Source: Alphaproteobacteria bacterium
GTDB taxonomy: Bacteria; Pseudomonadota; Alphaproteobacteria; UBA8366
DNA length: 64,000 bases
Reading direction: 5' to 3'
NCBI GenBank assembly: GCA_009377445.1
Contig: WHUA01000009.1
Coordinates: 1 to 64,000 of the forward strand
The position numbers and the translations under genes are program-made. A model generated the notes under the pieces. The model was not told the origin of the DNA. It did not search any database and worked only from the letters and a program-made list of their open reading frames with translations. Position 1 is the first letter of the stretch. Each line of letters starts with the position of its first letter. Shown here piece after piece: positions 9,608 to 18,526 of the stretch.

Positions 9608-9649
9608 CGGCCTCGTCGCGCGCTCGATTGCTCCGAGGCCCCTCCAGCG

Positions 9650-10711
9650 ATGCTAAACTTGGCCTGGCGGTTGCTTTCCGTTGCCATACGTCTCAGAGGC
9701 TTGATCCAGAAAGAGCTGAAGTCGAAAGTCCGCGTTCCGTTGGCGAAGCGCCTGCTCGCATGGCGACATGGGTTCCTCTCCGAATCCCAAGTGATATACG
9801 GGTTGGATAAGGAAAACGTCGGGGACTATCTGTCGGATTTCGCCAGACACATCAAGACACGGAACATGAATGGAAAGTTCATGCCGTTGCTCGACAACAA
9901 GCTTATTTTCGCGAAGATGTTCGACAACGATCTGCTTCCCACGCCGCGCGTATTGTTCTGGCTGGACGGCGGCGAGATATTCTCCCTCCGCGGCAACAGG
10001 GTTGCCGTGGCTGCGCCATCCGACGTGGTGAGGCTCTGCCGTGACAACGTGCGCCTGGTAATCAAGCCCGTGGATGGAGGGGGCGGCGCGAGCGTCTTTC
10101 GGTTGGAGGCTGAGCATGATCGGCTGTTCGTGAATCGGGGCGAGAAGACAGCGTCAGACCTGGAGAGCTTTCTGAAGAGCCGATCCCAGTCTATCGCCGT
10201 CGAGTTCGTGCAGCAGCATGGGTATGCCGAACAAATCTTTCCATTGTCCACCAACAGTCTCCGCATCGTCACAATGTGGGACTATCGTAAAGGCTGTCCC
10301 TTCATCGCCGCTGCCGTCCATCGTTTCGGGCGGAACCAAACCATCCCCGTCGACAACTGGACGCAGGGCGGCCTGAGCGTCTCTGTCGACCTGGATCGCG
10401 GGTGCCTCGGCAAAGGCATCATGCATCCGTCCACGGGTGTCCCCGGATGGCATTCGGCGCATCCCGACACGGGCGAGCAGATCGAAGGAATTGTCGTGCC
10501 CGGCTGGGAGAGAATCTGCACGCAGCTATTGCAGGCGGCCAGCACCGTCCCGTTTCTTCCCTATATCGGCTGGGACATCGTCGTCACCGACGTCGGGTTC
10601 ACGGTGCTTGAAGGGAACAATTATTCGGACGTCAACCTGATCCAGGTGCACGGGCCGCTCCTGCGCGATCCGCGCATCGAGACGTTCTTTCGGCATCACC
10701 GCGTCATTTAG
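9650..10711 (+). CDS. Sugar-transfer-associated ATP-grasp protein
   Basis: 353 residues with an ATP-grasp fold: VIKPVDGGGGASVF forms the nucleotide-binding lysine and glycine-rich loop, NSLRIVTMWD follows, and GWDIVVTDVGFTVLEGNN carries the metal-binding acid/Asn residues. This matches the ATP-grasp family found with capsule and EPS glycosyltransferases (Pfam ATPgrasp_ST, as I recall it). Such enzymes form an acyl-phosphate and ligate it to an amine or hydroxyl; the substrate here is unknown. It sits just 3' of the PP-loop gene on the same strand, so the two may modify the same sugar. A second divergent family member lies at 35567. Confidence 0.82.
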   Translation: MLNLAWRLLSVAIRLRGLIQKELKSKVRVPLAKRLLAWRHGFLSESQVIYGLDKENVGDYLSDFARHIKTRNMNGKFMPLLDNKLIFAKMFDNDLLPTPRVLFWLDGGEIFSLRGNRVAVAAPSDVVRLCRDNVRLVIKPVDGGGGASVFRLEAEHDRLFVNRGEKTASDLESFLKSRSQSIAVEFVQQHGYAEQIFPLSTNSLRIVTMWDYRKGCPFIAAAVHRFGRNQTIPVDNWTQGGLSVSVDLDRGCLGKGIMHPSTGVPGWHSAHPDTGEQIEGIVVPGWERICTQLLQAASTVPFLPYIGWDIVVTDVGFTVLEGNNYSDVNLIQVHGPLLRDPRIETFFRHHRVI

Positions 10712-10748
10712 AACCGCCCCTAACCGCGTCCGACGTCTAAGGATGGGT

Positions 10749-12284
10749 CTACGCCTTCTTCACGCGCCGTGACAGGAGCATCTGGATGCCCTGCCGAACG
10801 TCGAGCAAGGTACGTCTCCCGGCCGGCACCACCAGAAGGACCAGCAGCATCGCGGCCATCAGAACGGCCGCCGCGAGGGCCACGGCCACGGCAGGCTGAT
10901 CTACCGGATATGCCCATCGCGCGAACTGCACGGCCGCCAGTCCCAAAGCTCCGGCAGCCAGCAGTGGCATGAGCATTCCGTAGACATGCGCCTGCCGCAC
11001 CGGCCCCTGGCGGCAAGCGTACCAGATCTGGACCGGCAGCCTGACGAAGATGGCGAGCAGCGTAAGCGTGGAGGCGATGCCGAGAATGCCCCACGAGAAG
11101 CCGATCAGGACGGCGATCACGCGCGTCGATGCGTCGAAAACGCCATAGCGGAAGAGTTGGCCGCCGCGGCCCTGGGAGATGAACAGCCAGTTCACGCAAC
11201 CGTAGATCGCCTCCGTGCAGATCATCGCGGAGAGAATCGCCAGGACCGGCGCGGCATCGGCCCATTTCGGGCCGAGCAGCAACTCGACCGTCTCCGTTGC
11301 GGTGCAGACGAACAGCACCGCGGCGAACAGGGTGATGAGCACGATCTTCTCGCTCAGGCGCCGGAAGGTCTTGCGGTACTGCTCCGGAAGCTGCCTCAGC
11401 CGACTCAGGGCCGGCACGCCCACGGCGCTGAAGGGCGACTGCGAATAGCTCAGGACCTGGCCGGTGAGGTCGCGGGTCTTCGAGTAGATCCCGAGCGCCG
11501 CGGGCCCCGAATACCAGCCGATCAGCGCAATGTCGAGGCTGCGCGACGTGTAGCGCACGATCGAATACCCGGTCAGGTTCCCGCCGAACATGACCATGGC
11601 GCGGACGCCGCTGCCGCGAACCGGCAGACCCGGCCGCCAGCGTGTCGCCGTCCATGTCATGACGACGTCGGCGATGGCGGAGCTGCCGTGCCTCCAGACG
11701 AGCGCCCAATAGCCGAAGCCCAGGCACGCCAAGGTCACGGCGGTGGTGTAACTGACGAAGGCGCCAGCGAGATCGATCGCCGTCATCGTCCCGAAATACA
11801 TCTTGCGGCGGAGCAGCGCCTTGTGCTGCAGGGGAAGGCCGCGCAGGAATATGGGAAGCGCCAGCAGCGACGCGATCGCCGTCAGCCTCGGGTCGCCGTA
11901 GAACCACGCAACCATCGGCGCCAACGCCAGAAGCGCAAGAGCGAGCGTGCCTGAGACCGCGACATTGATCCAGAAGATCGTGCTGACCTGCGCGTGGGTG
12001 ATCTTTTCCTGCTGGACGGTGGCCAGCGACAGATTCATGTCGCGGAACAGCGTCAGGAAATTGGTCATTACGAAAACCATGGCCAGCAGGCCGTAGTCTT
12101 CCGGGTTCAGAAGCCGCGCCAGGATGACAGTGGCCACGAGATTCATGACAAATTTCGCCCCCGCCGACCCCATGAGGAACGCGCTGCCGCGCACGATGCT
12201 TCCCTTCAGGTCGGAAGAAACGTCGGAATCGTCGAAATAATTGGGCGCTTTGCGCGCCGGGGTCAGCAGTTTTTCGCTCGTCAT
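10749..12284 (-). CDS. Polysaccharide repeat-unit flippase, Wzx/PST family
   Basis: A polytopic inner-membrane protein of about 511 residues from ATG 12284, with many hydrophobic helices and the N-terminal pattern SDLKGSIVRGSAFLMGSAGAKF...LARLLNPEDYGLLAM typical of the MOP/PST exporters. It would flip undecaprenyl-linked repeat units to the periplasm. An upstream TTG at 12368 with AAGGAG four bases before it would add 28 residues that look non-coding. Alternatively, a 25-codon mini-ORF starting at ATG 12358 ends in an ATGA overlap with ATG 12284. It converges with the ATP-grasp gene and diverges from the pyruvyl transferase gene. Confidence 0.9.
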   Translation of the reverse strand: MTSEKLLTPARKAPNYFDDSDVSSDLKGSIVRGSAFLMGSAGAKFVMNLVATVILARLLNPEDYGLLAMVFVMTNFLTLFRDMNLSLATVQQEKITHAQVSTIFWINVAVSGTLALALLALAPMVAWFYGDPRLTAIASLLALPIFLRGLPLQHKALLRRKMYFGTMTAIDLAGAFVSYTTAVTLACLGFGYWALVWRHGSSAIADVVMTWTATRWRPGLPVRGSGVRAMVMFGGNLTGYSIVRYTSRSLDIALIGWYSGPAALGIYSKTRDLTGQVLSYSQSPFSAVGVPALSRLRQLPEQYRKTFRRLSEKIVLITLFAAVLFVCTATETVELLLGPKWADAAPVLAILSAMICTEAIYGCVNWLFISQGRGGQLFRYGVFDASTRVIAVLIGFSWGILGIASTLTLLAIFVRLPVQIWYACRQGPVRQAHVYGMLMPLLAAGALGLAAVQFARWAYPVDQPAVAVALAAAVLMAAMLLVLLVVPAGRRTLLDVRQGIQMLLSRRVKKA

Positions 12285-12426
12285 GCTCGTCTGTCGCGCC
12301 GTTCTCCGGCCGGCTCGTCGGGCCGCAGTTGCTTGGTCGGGAATGCCGGAATTACCATGAAATATCAATAAACTCCTTAACGATCCTGCGGAAACCGTGG
12401 AAATCGCACCGCCGCCGCAGTCAATG

Positions 12427-12451
12427 CCTTAGAAAAGCGCCTTTTCTAAGG
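12427..12451. promoter_or_regulatory. 25-bp perfect inverted repeat in a divergent promoter region
   Basis: CCTTAGAAAA, five bases GCGCC, then TTTTCTAAGG form 10-bp perfect arms between the divergently read flippase and pyruvyl transferase genes. Its position suits an operator shared by both directions. It could also fold as an RNA hairpin, but no T-run follows on either strand beyond the arm. Confidence 0.5.
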
Positions 12452-12495
12452 TAGAAGGCAGCCCACGGAAGGTTATCCGCGACAATGAGGCGTAA

Positions 12496-13392
12496 ATGTT
12501 GTCAGTCAAGGAACGCCGGACCTCGATGTTTTCGGAGCTCGAAAGCTGCCTGGAATCGTTGAGGGGCGTAAGGTTCGTCTATCTTCCCGATCCGGGCAAT
12601 GCCGGCGATTCATTCATTGCCCATGCGACCTACCAGTTTTTCGACCGCATGGGCTTCGACTATGAAATCGGCCATGAGCTCAGCACCTATCCCGGGCGTG
12701 TGGTGGTCTGGGGCGGCGGCGGGAATCTCGTTCCGATCTACATCAACCTCAACAATTTCCTGCAGGCCAATGTGGCCATCAGCGAACGGGTCATCATCCT
12801 GCCGCATACGATCCAGGGCCGCGACAATACGCTCGCGCTCCTCGGTGAGCATTGCGAGATTTTCTGCAGGGACAAAATGTCGTTCGACTATGTGCGTCAG
12901 CACGCGGTCAAAGCGCGCGTGAAGCTGTCGCACGACCTCGCATTCTCAGCCGATTTCGGGTTGACCATCGAGCAGGCGCGCAAGTTTCCGATCCCCCTCC
13001 TGTCGGATAGCCACTTCGCGCGCCGGAACGTCAAGCGGATGATCCTGTCCCACAAGTACAAGGCCTGCTCGATCGGGTCCTCGAAAGTATTGAATTGCTT
13101 CAGGGGAGACCTGGAGAAGACTTCGGCGGAGGTCCCTTCCCCGAACATCGATGTATCGGCCGTCTATGCGACCGGCGTCATGTCGAAGAGAGACTCGCTC
13201 GAAACGACCTATCGCATGATGCGTTTCGTCGACGGGTTCGATACGGTCAACACGAACCGGCTGCATATTGCCATCCTCTCGGCGATGCTGGGCAAGAGAG
13301 TCAATTTCCACCCCAACTCCTATGGCAAGAACCGCGCCGTCTTCGAGAACTCGATGGCAGGCCGCTTCGACAATGTGACATGGCGAGGCTGA
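12496..13392 (+). CDS. Polysaccharide pyruvyl transferase family protein
   Basis: 298 residues. The pattern LPDPGNAGDSFIAHATYQFF at the N-terminus, VVVWGGGGNLVP, IILPHTIQG, and the C-terminal NTNRLHIAILSAMLGKRV match the CsaB/ExoV-like pyruvyl transferases, which transfer enolpyruvate from PEP to make ketal-linked pyruvate on a sugar. This adds negative charge to EPS and can mark it for protein binding. It starts a compact forward operon with the TylF-like and FkbM methyltransferases. Confidence 0.87.
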   Translation: MLSVKERRTSMFSELESCLESLRGVRFVYLPDPGNAGDSFIAHATYQFFDRMGFDYEIGHELSTYPGRVVVWGGGGNLVPIYINLNNFLQANVAISERVIILPHTIQGRDNTLALLGEHCEIFCRDKMSFDYVRQHAVKARVKLSHDLAFSADFGLTIEQARKFPIPLLSDSHFARRNVKRMILSHKYKACSIGSSKVLNCFRGDLEKTSAEVPSPNIDVSAVYATGVMSKRDSLETTYRMMRFVDGFDTVNTNRLHIAILSAMLGKRVNFHPNSYGKNRAVFENSMAGRFDNVTWRG

Positions 13393-13400
13393 TCGAATTC

Positions 13401-14126
13401 ATGAATCTGTCATATCTGAAGTCCCGCGTCATCGAAAAGGCCGCGGCATACTCCCTGAGCCGGGACGCGAAAGCGATCAGGAGCGAGCGTCTTACGTATC
13501 TCTCCGCAAGAAAGCTTCGACGCCTCGAAAGGGCGCTGGCTCGGGTGGTGAGAGGAAATGTCCCGGGCGACATTGTCGAGTTCGGCGTCGCGCTCGGGGG
13601 CTCGGCCGTTCTGCTGGCGAAGCGGACCTCGCCGCAGCGCCGGTTCTATGGACTAGACGTCTTCTCCATGATTCCCGAACCGACATCCGAGAAGGACGAC
13701 GCGACGTCGAAGGAGCGGTATCGCACCATCGCGGCCGGCAAGTCGGAGGGAATCGGCGGCGACACGTATTACGGCTACCGGACAGACCTATACGAGCATG
13801 TGTCCCAGCAACTGAAACGGCACGGCACGCCGGTGGACGGGCAGCGCGTGCATCTCGTAAGGGGGCTATTCGAAAACACTTGGCCGACCCTGAATATTAC
13901 CAGCATTGCCTTCGCGCATATCGATTGCGACTGGTACGATCCGGTCAGATTCTGTCTCCGCGCTGTAGCGGAAAAACTCAGCCCGAACGGTATGGTCGTC
14001 ATCGACGACTATCACGATTACAAGGGTTGCCGGCAGGCGGTCGACGAGTTTCTGGGGGCCAATCCGGAATATGCGATGCTACCCGGCTCGAACCCAATAC
14101 TCTACCTGAGACAAGGCGAGCGATGA
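13401..14126 (+). CDS. TylF/MycF-family O-methyltransferase
   Basis: About 241 residues from ATG 13401. An in-frame ATG at 13380 that overlaps the previous gene is an alternative start. The SAM-binding motif VEFGVALGGSAVLLAK and the catalytic/metal region HIDCDWYDPVRFCL...MVVIDDYHDYKGCR are those of the macrocin O-methyltransferase family (metal-dependent sugar O-methylation). It probably methylates a hydroxyl of a repeat-unit sugar. Its TGA overlaps the start of the FkbM gene (ATGA). Confidence 0.85.
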   Translation: MNLSYLKSRVIEKAAAYSLSRDAKAIRSERLTYLSARKLRRLERALARVVRGNVPGDIVEFGVALGGSAVLLAKRTSPQRRFYGLDVFSMIPEPTSEKDDATSKERYRTIAAGKSEGIGGDTYYGYRTDLYEHVSQQLKRHGTPVDGQRVHLVRGLFENTWPTLNITSIAFAHIDCDWYDPVRFCLRAVAEKLSPNGMVVIDDYHDYKGCRQAVDEFLGANPEYAMLPGSNPILYLRQGER

Positions 14127-14878
14127 GTTCATTGATGACTAGCGGAAACTACCCTGGCTTCGTTTCGCGTGAGATTGTAAACGGCGGACGAAATCTTTTC
14201 CGGCGCATGGCGAGGACAGCCTTCAAGCCGGAGATCATCAAGAACGGCGGCATCGCTCTGGTCGCCAGGCATCCGGCGATTTCCGACGAGATGCGGAAAA
14301 TTCTCTATCTCAACCGATACGAAATTCCCGAACTCGAGATCCTCCGCCGCACCTTGCAGGGAACCGATCGGGTACTCGAAGTCGGCGGCGGGATCGGGTT
14401 CCTGTCGGCTTACCTCGCCCGGATATGTGGCGATGCGAACGTAACCATGGTCGAAGCGAATCCCGCGCTCGAACCGCTCATTCGAAAGAATCACGCCCTG
14501 AACTGCGTTGCGCCCAGGCTCATCTTGGCGGTCGCGACTTGCGGCGAATGCAAGAGCGCTACCCTCTTTCTCGCCGAGAATTTCTGGGCCAGCTCGACGG
14601 TGGGGCAGCGCGACAACAAGGTCGTCGTGCCGGCGGTGAACCTCAACAGCCTCATCGAAGAGCTCAGGCCGACGTATCTGATCCTCGACGTCGAGGGATC
14701 GGAGGTCGAGATGGCCCCTGCGCTGCGCCTCGACGGCGTCGAGAAGCTGTTGGTCGAGCTGCACCCGCACGCGACCGGCAACGCCAAGGCGAACGAAGTG
14801 GTGCAGCACTTCGTCCGCGCGGGCTTCCTGGTCGATTTCGACCGGTCCAGGCCTAATCAGGTTTACTTGACGCGGTAG
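14123..14878 (+). CDS. FkbM-family methyltransferase
   Basis: 251 residues starting at ATG 14123, which overlaps the upstream stop by four bases. The class I SAM site is LEVGGGIGFLSAYLAR followed by MVEANP. The hallmark of the FkbM family is the late ILDVEGSEVEM segment. Members methylate sugar hydroxyls in polysaccharide and antibiotic pathways. The longer frame that extends 5' into the previous gene is a shadow. Confidence 0.88.
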   Translation: MSSLMTSGNYPGFVSREIVNGGRNLFRRMARTAFKPEIIKNGGIALVARHPAISDEMRKILYLNRYEIPELEILRRTLQGTDRVLEVGGGIGFLSAYLARICGDANVTMVEANPALEPLIRKNHALNCVAPRLILAVATCGECKSATLFLAENFWASSTVGQRDNKVVVPAVNLNSLIEELRPTYLILDVEGSEVEMAPALRLDGVEKLLVELHPHATGNAKANEVVQHFVRAGFLVDFDRSRPNQVYLTR

Positions 14879-14932
14879 GCTCGCGGTGGGAAGCCCTTCG
14901 ACATCGGGCTCCGGAGCCCGTATCGTTGCCCC

Positions 14933-15871
14933 ATGTTCCGGCTGATCGCGCGCTCCTCCTGCCCGGCTTGTCTGCTCGATGCGGGACAACGGACTTTGTG
15001 CGACATCCCCTATGCGCGGCTGAAGGCGTTTCTCGAAAAATCCTATGTCGCCGACAGTATCGGCATGCATCTTTCTTCTATACTTCAGGGCGATTACGTA
15101 ATCGCCGAGTGTTCGTGCTGTTCTCTGATATATCAGAAGAACGTACCGGACTCGGATTCAATGAAGATTTTGTATTCGGAGATGATCTGTCCGGATGAAA
15201 CCTTCGATCGTCACCGCCTGCACATGGATGACCTCGCCTACTACGATCGCCATGTCCGCGACGTCTTTTCGGTATTTGCGCGATTGAGACGGCACCCGTC
15301 GCAAATCCGCGCCCTCGATTTCGGCGCCGGATGGGCGCAATGGGCGCGGGTCGCCAAAGCCGTCGGCGCCGACGTCTTCATTTCGGAGATATCGGACAAG
15401 CAGATCGAGAATGCGAAGCGCCTGGGCATCGATAACATCGATATTTTCAACTATTCCGGTGCGCCTTTCGACTACATACACACGCAAGACGTATTCGAAC
15501 ACTTGCCGGAGCCAAATCGAATACTCGAAAGACTTTGCTTGTTATTGAACAAGGGAGGAATAATCCGCATTGCCGTTCCGCCGGGATTCAGGACGAAGAG
15601 CCGCATCGCCCGCTTCGCCGAAAAGGAGATCGGCAAGCTGCCCGAGCTGGCGCCGCTCCAGCACATCAACAACTTCTCGCAGCCGGCCCTGGTGCGCTTC
15701 GCGGGGCAGTTCGGCCTCGCGCCGAGCTTCATCAGGCCGAAATACCCGCGCATGGCCGAATACGTGAAATCCCTCACCTTCCACAACGAGGCGATGCTGA
15801 ATACCGTGCTTTATGCGTTGGCGGGAAAGAGGGTGTCCCCCTACCCGTATTTCACCGCCCCTTCCCCCTAA
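14933..15871 (+). CDS. Class I SAM-dependent methyltransferase with N-terminal zinc-ribbon-like Cys motif
   Basis: 312 residues. Residues C10-x2-C13 and C60-x2-C63 form a putative zinc ribbon in front of the SAM-binding core DFGAGWAQWARVAK (around residue 127) and the HTQDVFEHLPEPNRIL segment typical of UbiE/Methyltransf_11-like proteins. This layout resembles sugar C-methyltransferases that bind zinc at the N-terminus, but the residues are not enough to assign a reaction. Its 3' end overlaps the convergent WecG-like gene by 20 bases. The region around residues 40-120 is A+T richer than its neighbours. Confidence 0.8.
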   Translation: MFRLIARSSCPACLLDAGQRTLCDIPYARLKAFLEKSYVADSIGMHLSSILQGDYVIAECSCCSLIYQKNVPDSDSMKILYSEMICPDETFDRHRLHMDDLAYYDRHVRDVFSVFARLRRHPSQIRALDFGAGWAQWARVAKAVGADVFISEISDKQIENAKRLGIDNIDIFNYSGAPFDYIHTQDVFEHLPEPNRILERLCLLLNKGGIIRIAVPPGFRTKSRIARFAEKEIGKLPELAPLQHINNFSQPALVRFAGQFGLAPSFIRPKYPRMAEYVKSLTFHNEAMLNTVLYALAGKRVSPYPYFTAPSP

Positions 15872-16595
15872 CCCTCTCCCGCACCACCGCCCATGCGAAC
15901 GCCGCCAGCGCGCGCTGGCGCCAGATGCGGCGCGGCTCGCGCAGCAGGCGGTAGAGCCATTCGAGGTTGAGCGCGAGGAACAGCGGCGGCGCGCGGTTTA
16001 CCCGGCCGGCGATCACGTCCAGCGTGCCGCCGACGCCCTGCGCGACCTTGACGCGGAGCGCGGGCGCGTGGCGGTTCATCCAGGCCTCCTGCCGCGGGCT
16101 GCCGAGCGCCGCGAACAGGATGGCCGCGCCGCTGGCGTTGATCCGCTCGACCAATGCCGGCATGTCCGCGTCGTCGATGTAGCCGTGCTGACGGCCGGCG
16201 ATTTCGAGGCCGGGGAAGCGGCGGAGCAACGCTGCCGCAGCCTCGTCGTTCACCTCCGGCCGCGCGCCGAACAGGAAGACGGAGAAACCCCGCGCCGCCG
16301 CGCGCTCGCACAGATTCGGCATCAGCTCGGATCCCGGCACGCGCCCGAAGCGGCCGAGGCCGAGGATGCGCGCCGCCAGGACGGCGCCGATGCCGTCGGG
16401 TATCAGCAGCGTCGCGGAGCTCAGCAGCGCCCGCAGCGTCTCATCCCGCCGCGCCCGCATGATCTTTTCCGGATTGACCGCGAACACGGTGGCGCAGCCG
16501 GTTCCATGTGCGGCGTGATCGATCAGGAAGTCGAGCGCCTGCCCCATGTCGACGCAGTCGACGGGAACGCCCAGCAAATCAATACGCGCCGGCAT
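15852..16595 (-). CDS. WecG/TagA/CpsF family glycosyltransferase (GT26)
   Basis: 247 residues. The patterns FAVNPEKIMRARRD, LIPDGIGAVLAAR, GSELMPNLCERAA and ALGSPRQEAWM are diagnostic of GT26, which transfers N-acetylmannosamine or ManNAcA onto a lipid-linked acceptor in WecG and TagA. The same operon holds UDP-GlcNAc 2-epimerase and UDP-ManNAc dehydrogenase genes, so a ManNAcA transferase role fits well. It overlaps the 3' end of the heparinase-like gene upstream by 17 bases. Confidence 0.9.
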   Translation of the reverse strand: MPARIDLLGVPVDCVDMGQALDFLIDHAAHGTGCATVFAVNPEKIMRARRDETLRALLSSATLLIPDGIGAVLAARILGLGRFGRVPGSELMPNLCERAAARGFSVFLFGARPEVNDEAAAALLRRFPGLEIAGRQHGYIDDADMPALVERINASGAAILFAALGSPRQEAWMNRHAPALRVKVAQGVGGTLDVIAGRVNRAPPLFLALNLEWLYRLLREPRRIWRQRALAAFAWAVVRERVRGKGR

Positions 16596-18489
16596 CGCGC
16601 GCCCATTTCTGCCAGCGGACGATCGTCTCGCCCATGACCGTGTTGTCCGGCCCCGGCCCGCTCAGCGTGATGACGGTGTCGAAGCTGGCAGGCGGCCGGG
16701 TCCGACTCACCCGGCGGATGACGGCGCAAGGCTCCTTGCGGCCGTAGGCGGCGGAACGCCAGCCGAGCGGCGGCCCCTCCTCGCCCGAAACAATTTCCGG
16801 CAGCCCGCCCCCGCCGCCTCTCGTGCGCAGCAGCACCTTTCCCCGCTTTCCCTGCAGCTCGAGGATGCTGGAAAGCTGGGTCGGCTTCGGCTCCACGCCG
16901 CAATGCCAGTGCTGCTCGAGCTGCAGCATCGACGCGCCGTCGATCAGGTCCCAGACGAAGATCCACTCGTCCGGCCGGTAGGCGACGCCGCGCATGTGCC
17001 GGTACCGCCCCGGCTCGTTGCTGCCGACGTAGCCCAGCATGCGCACGACGCCTTGCGCCACGTCCGCGTTGATCAGGCGGCAGGGCAGCGGCTCGGACCA
17101 TTGGAAGGCGGTCTCCTGCGTCGCCTGGTCCCGGCCGTTCACGACGACCGTGTTGTGCGCCGCAGTGGACCGGAAATAGCGCCGCCAGTCGGGCGCGCCG
17201 GTGTAGGTAAAGGTGCCGGGATCGATCAGGATCGGCTCGCCGTTGCGGTAGAGCAGCAGGGAGAGCGCGTCCGCATGGGCGTGCCCATAGGACGGCGCCA
17301 TCCCGTGCGGGCCGTGGTCGAACAGCGCGAGCGTCGCCTCGCCGCCCTCCGCGCGCAGCACCGAATAGCCCGACTGCCGGAAATGCACCACCGTCTCCGC
17401 CGTCACCGGGTCCGGCCCGTTCAGCCGGAGGTGGCGGGACAGCGCCCAGCCGCCGTCGCCGTCGCCGACAGGCATCAACTCGCCGTCCGGCAGCGTGACG
17501 GCGGCGAGGAAGCGCCGCCCCCGCGCAAGCGCAGCCGCGATCTCCTTCGGTGTCGCCTCGCCGGCATGGGCCAGCAGGCGGTCGACCAGCCCCAGCAGGT
17601 CGATGACGAAGCGGTGGTATTCGAACGCGCGCTCGATGCCGCCGCCGTCCTCCAACACTTGGCGCGCGGACTCCTCGGCCAGTATCTCGAGGCCGCGCTT
17701 GCGCCACCGCGCCGCCCGCGGGTGCTCGCGGAACAGCACGCCCACATAGACGAGCCCGGCGCATTCGGCGATCGTATGGTTGCCGCGCGACGAATAGAGC
17801 GAGAGGCGCCGCTCGATCAGCGGCGCGTGGCTATGGACGAGATCGAGCGCCGCCGCCCACGTTTCTTCCGGACGCGCCAGCCGGCCGCGCGCAAGGTCGA
17901 GCGCGTGGCAGACCGCGATCAGCCTGAGGCCGCATTCCATCGCCGAGATGTAGTGGATGCCGAGGTAGGGCGGGTTCGCTGCGACCCAGGAGCGGAGCTG
18001 CGTTTCGAGCAGCGCGATCGCCTCCCCGCCGTCATCGCGGCCGGCGGTCAGTGCCAGCGCCACGAGCTGCTGCAGCCGCGCCGGCTCCCACGCGACGCGG
18101 ATGTCGCCATGCGGATTGCCCGCGCGAAAGGGGATGCCGCCGAAGAAGGCGTGCGGCCACAGCCGGCCGGTGTCGGGGGCGCGGCGCCAGATATCCGCCT
18201 CGTCTTGCCAGCGCCAGTCGAAGCCGAGGGCGGGCCATGCGCCCTGCCGCCATTGCTCGGCCTCCGCAGGGGACGGCTCGAAGCGCCAGGGCAGGTCCGG
18301 CAGACAGGGTTGCTGCGCGGCGCAGAACGCATAGCCGCGCCAGCCGCCGGCCGCCGGAGCGCCGGGATGCCGCCCCGCCGCCTGCCGCCACTTCAGCAGG
18401 CGCAGCCGGGCCTGTTCCGCGATCCGGTGGGGGATCTCGCCCCGTTCCATGACGGAAAGACGCTTGAGATACCAGGAGAGTCTTTCCAT
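16579..18489 (-). CDS. Heparinase II/III family polysaccharide lyase-like protein
   Basis: 636 residues. The N-terminal half is alpha-helical toroid-like sequence including SSRGNHTIAEC. The C-terminal beta-sandwich carries GHAHADALSLLL, ILIDPGTFTYTG and TAAHNTVVVNGRDQ, the conserved heparinase II/III set with catalytic His residues. No clear signal peptide is present, common for the version found in EPS clusters. It may cleave or process uronic-acid-containing polysaccharide. It lies between the bi-domain oxidoreductase and the GT26 gene on one strand. Confidence 0.87.
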   Translation of the reverse strand: MERLSWYLKRLSVMERGEIPHRIAEQARLRLLKWRQAAGRHPGAPAAGGWRGYAFCAAQQPCLPDLPWRFEPSPAEAEQWRQGAWPALGFDWRWQDEADIWRRAPDTGRLWPHAFFGGIPFRAGNPHGDIRVAWEPARLQQLVALALTAGRDDGGEAIALLETQLRSWVAANPPYLGIHYISAMECGLRLIAVCHALDLARGRLARPEETWAAALDLVHSHAPLIERRLSLYSSRGNHTIAECAGLVYVGVLFREHPRAARWRKRGLEILAEESARQVLEDGGGIERAFEYHRFVIDLLGLVDRLLAHAGEATPKEIAAALARGRRFLAAVTLPDGELMPVGDGDGGWALSRHLRLNGPDPVTAETVVHFRQSGYSVLRAEGGEATLALFDHGPHGMAPSYGHAHADALSLLLYRNGEPILIDPGTFTYTGAPDWRRYFRSTAAHNTVVVNGRDQATQETAFQWSEPLPCRLINADVAQGVVRMLGYVGSNEPGRYRHMRGVAYRPDEWIFVWDLIDGASMLQLEQHWHCGVEPKPTQLSSILELQGKRGKVLLRTRGGGGGLPEIVSGEEGPPLGWRSAAYGRKEPCAVIRRVSRTRPPASFDTVITLSGPGPDNTVMGETIVRWQKWARDAGAY

Positions 18490-18526
18490 CGGGGAACCTC
18501 GGGCACGAAGAAACTTGCAGGTACGG

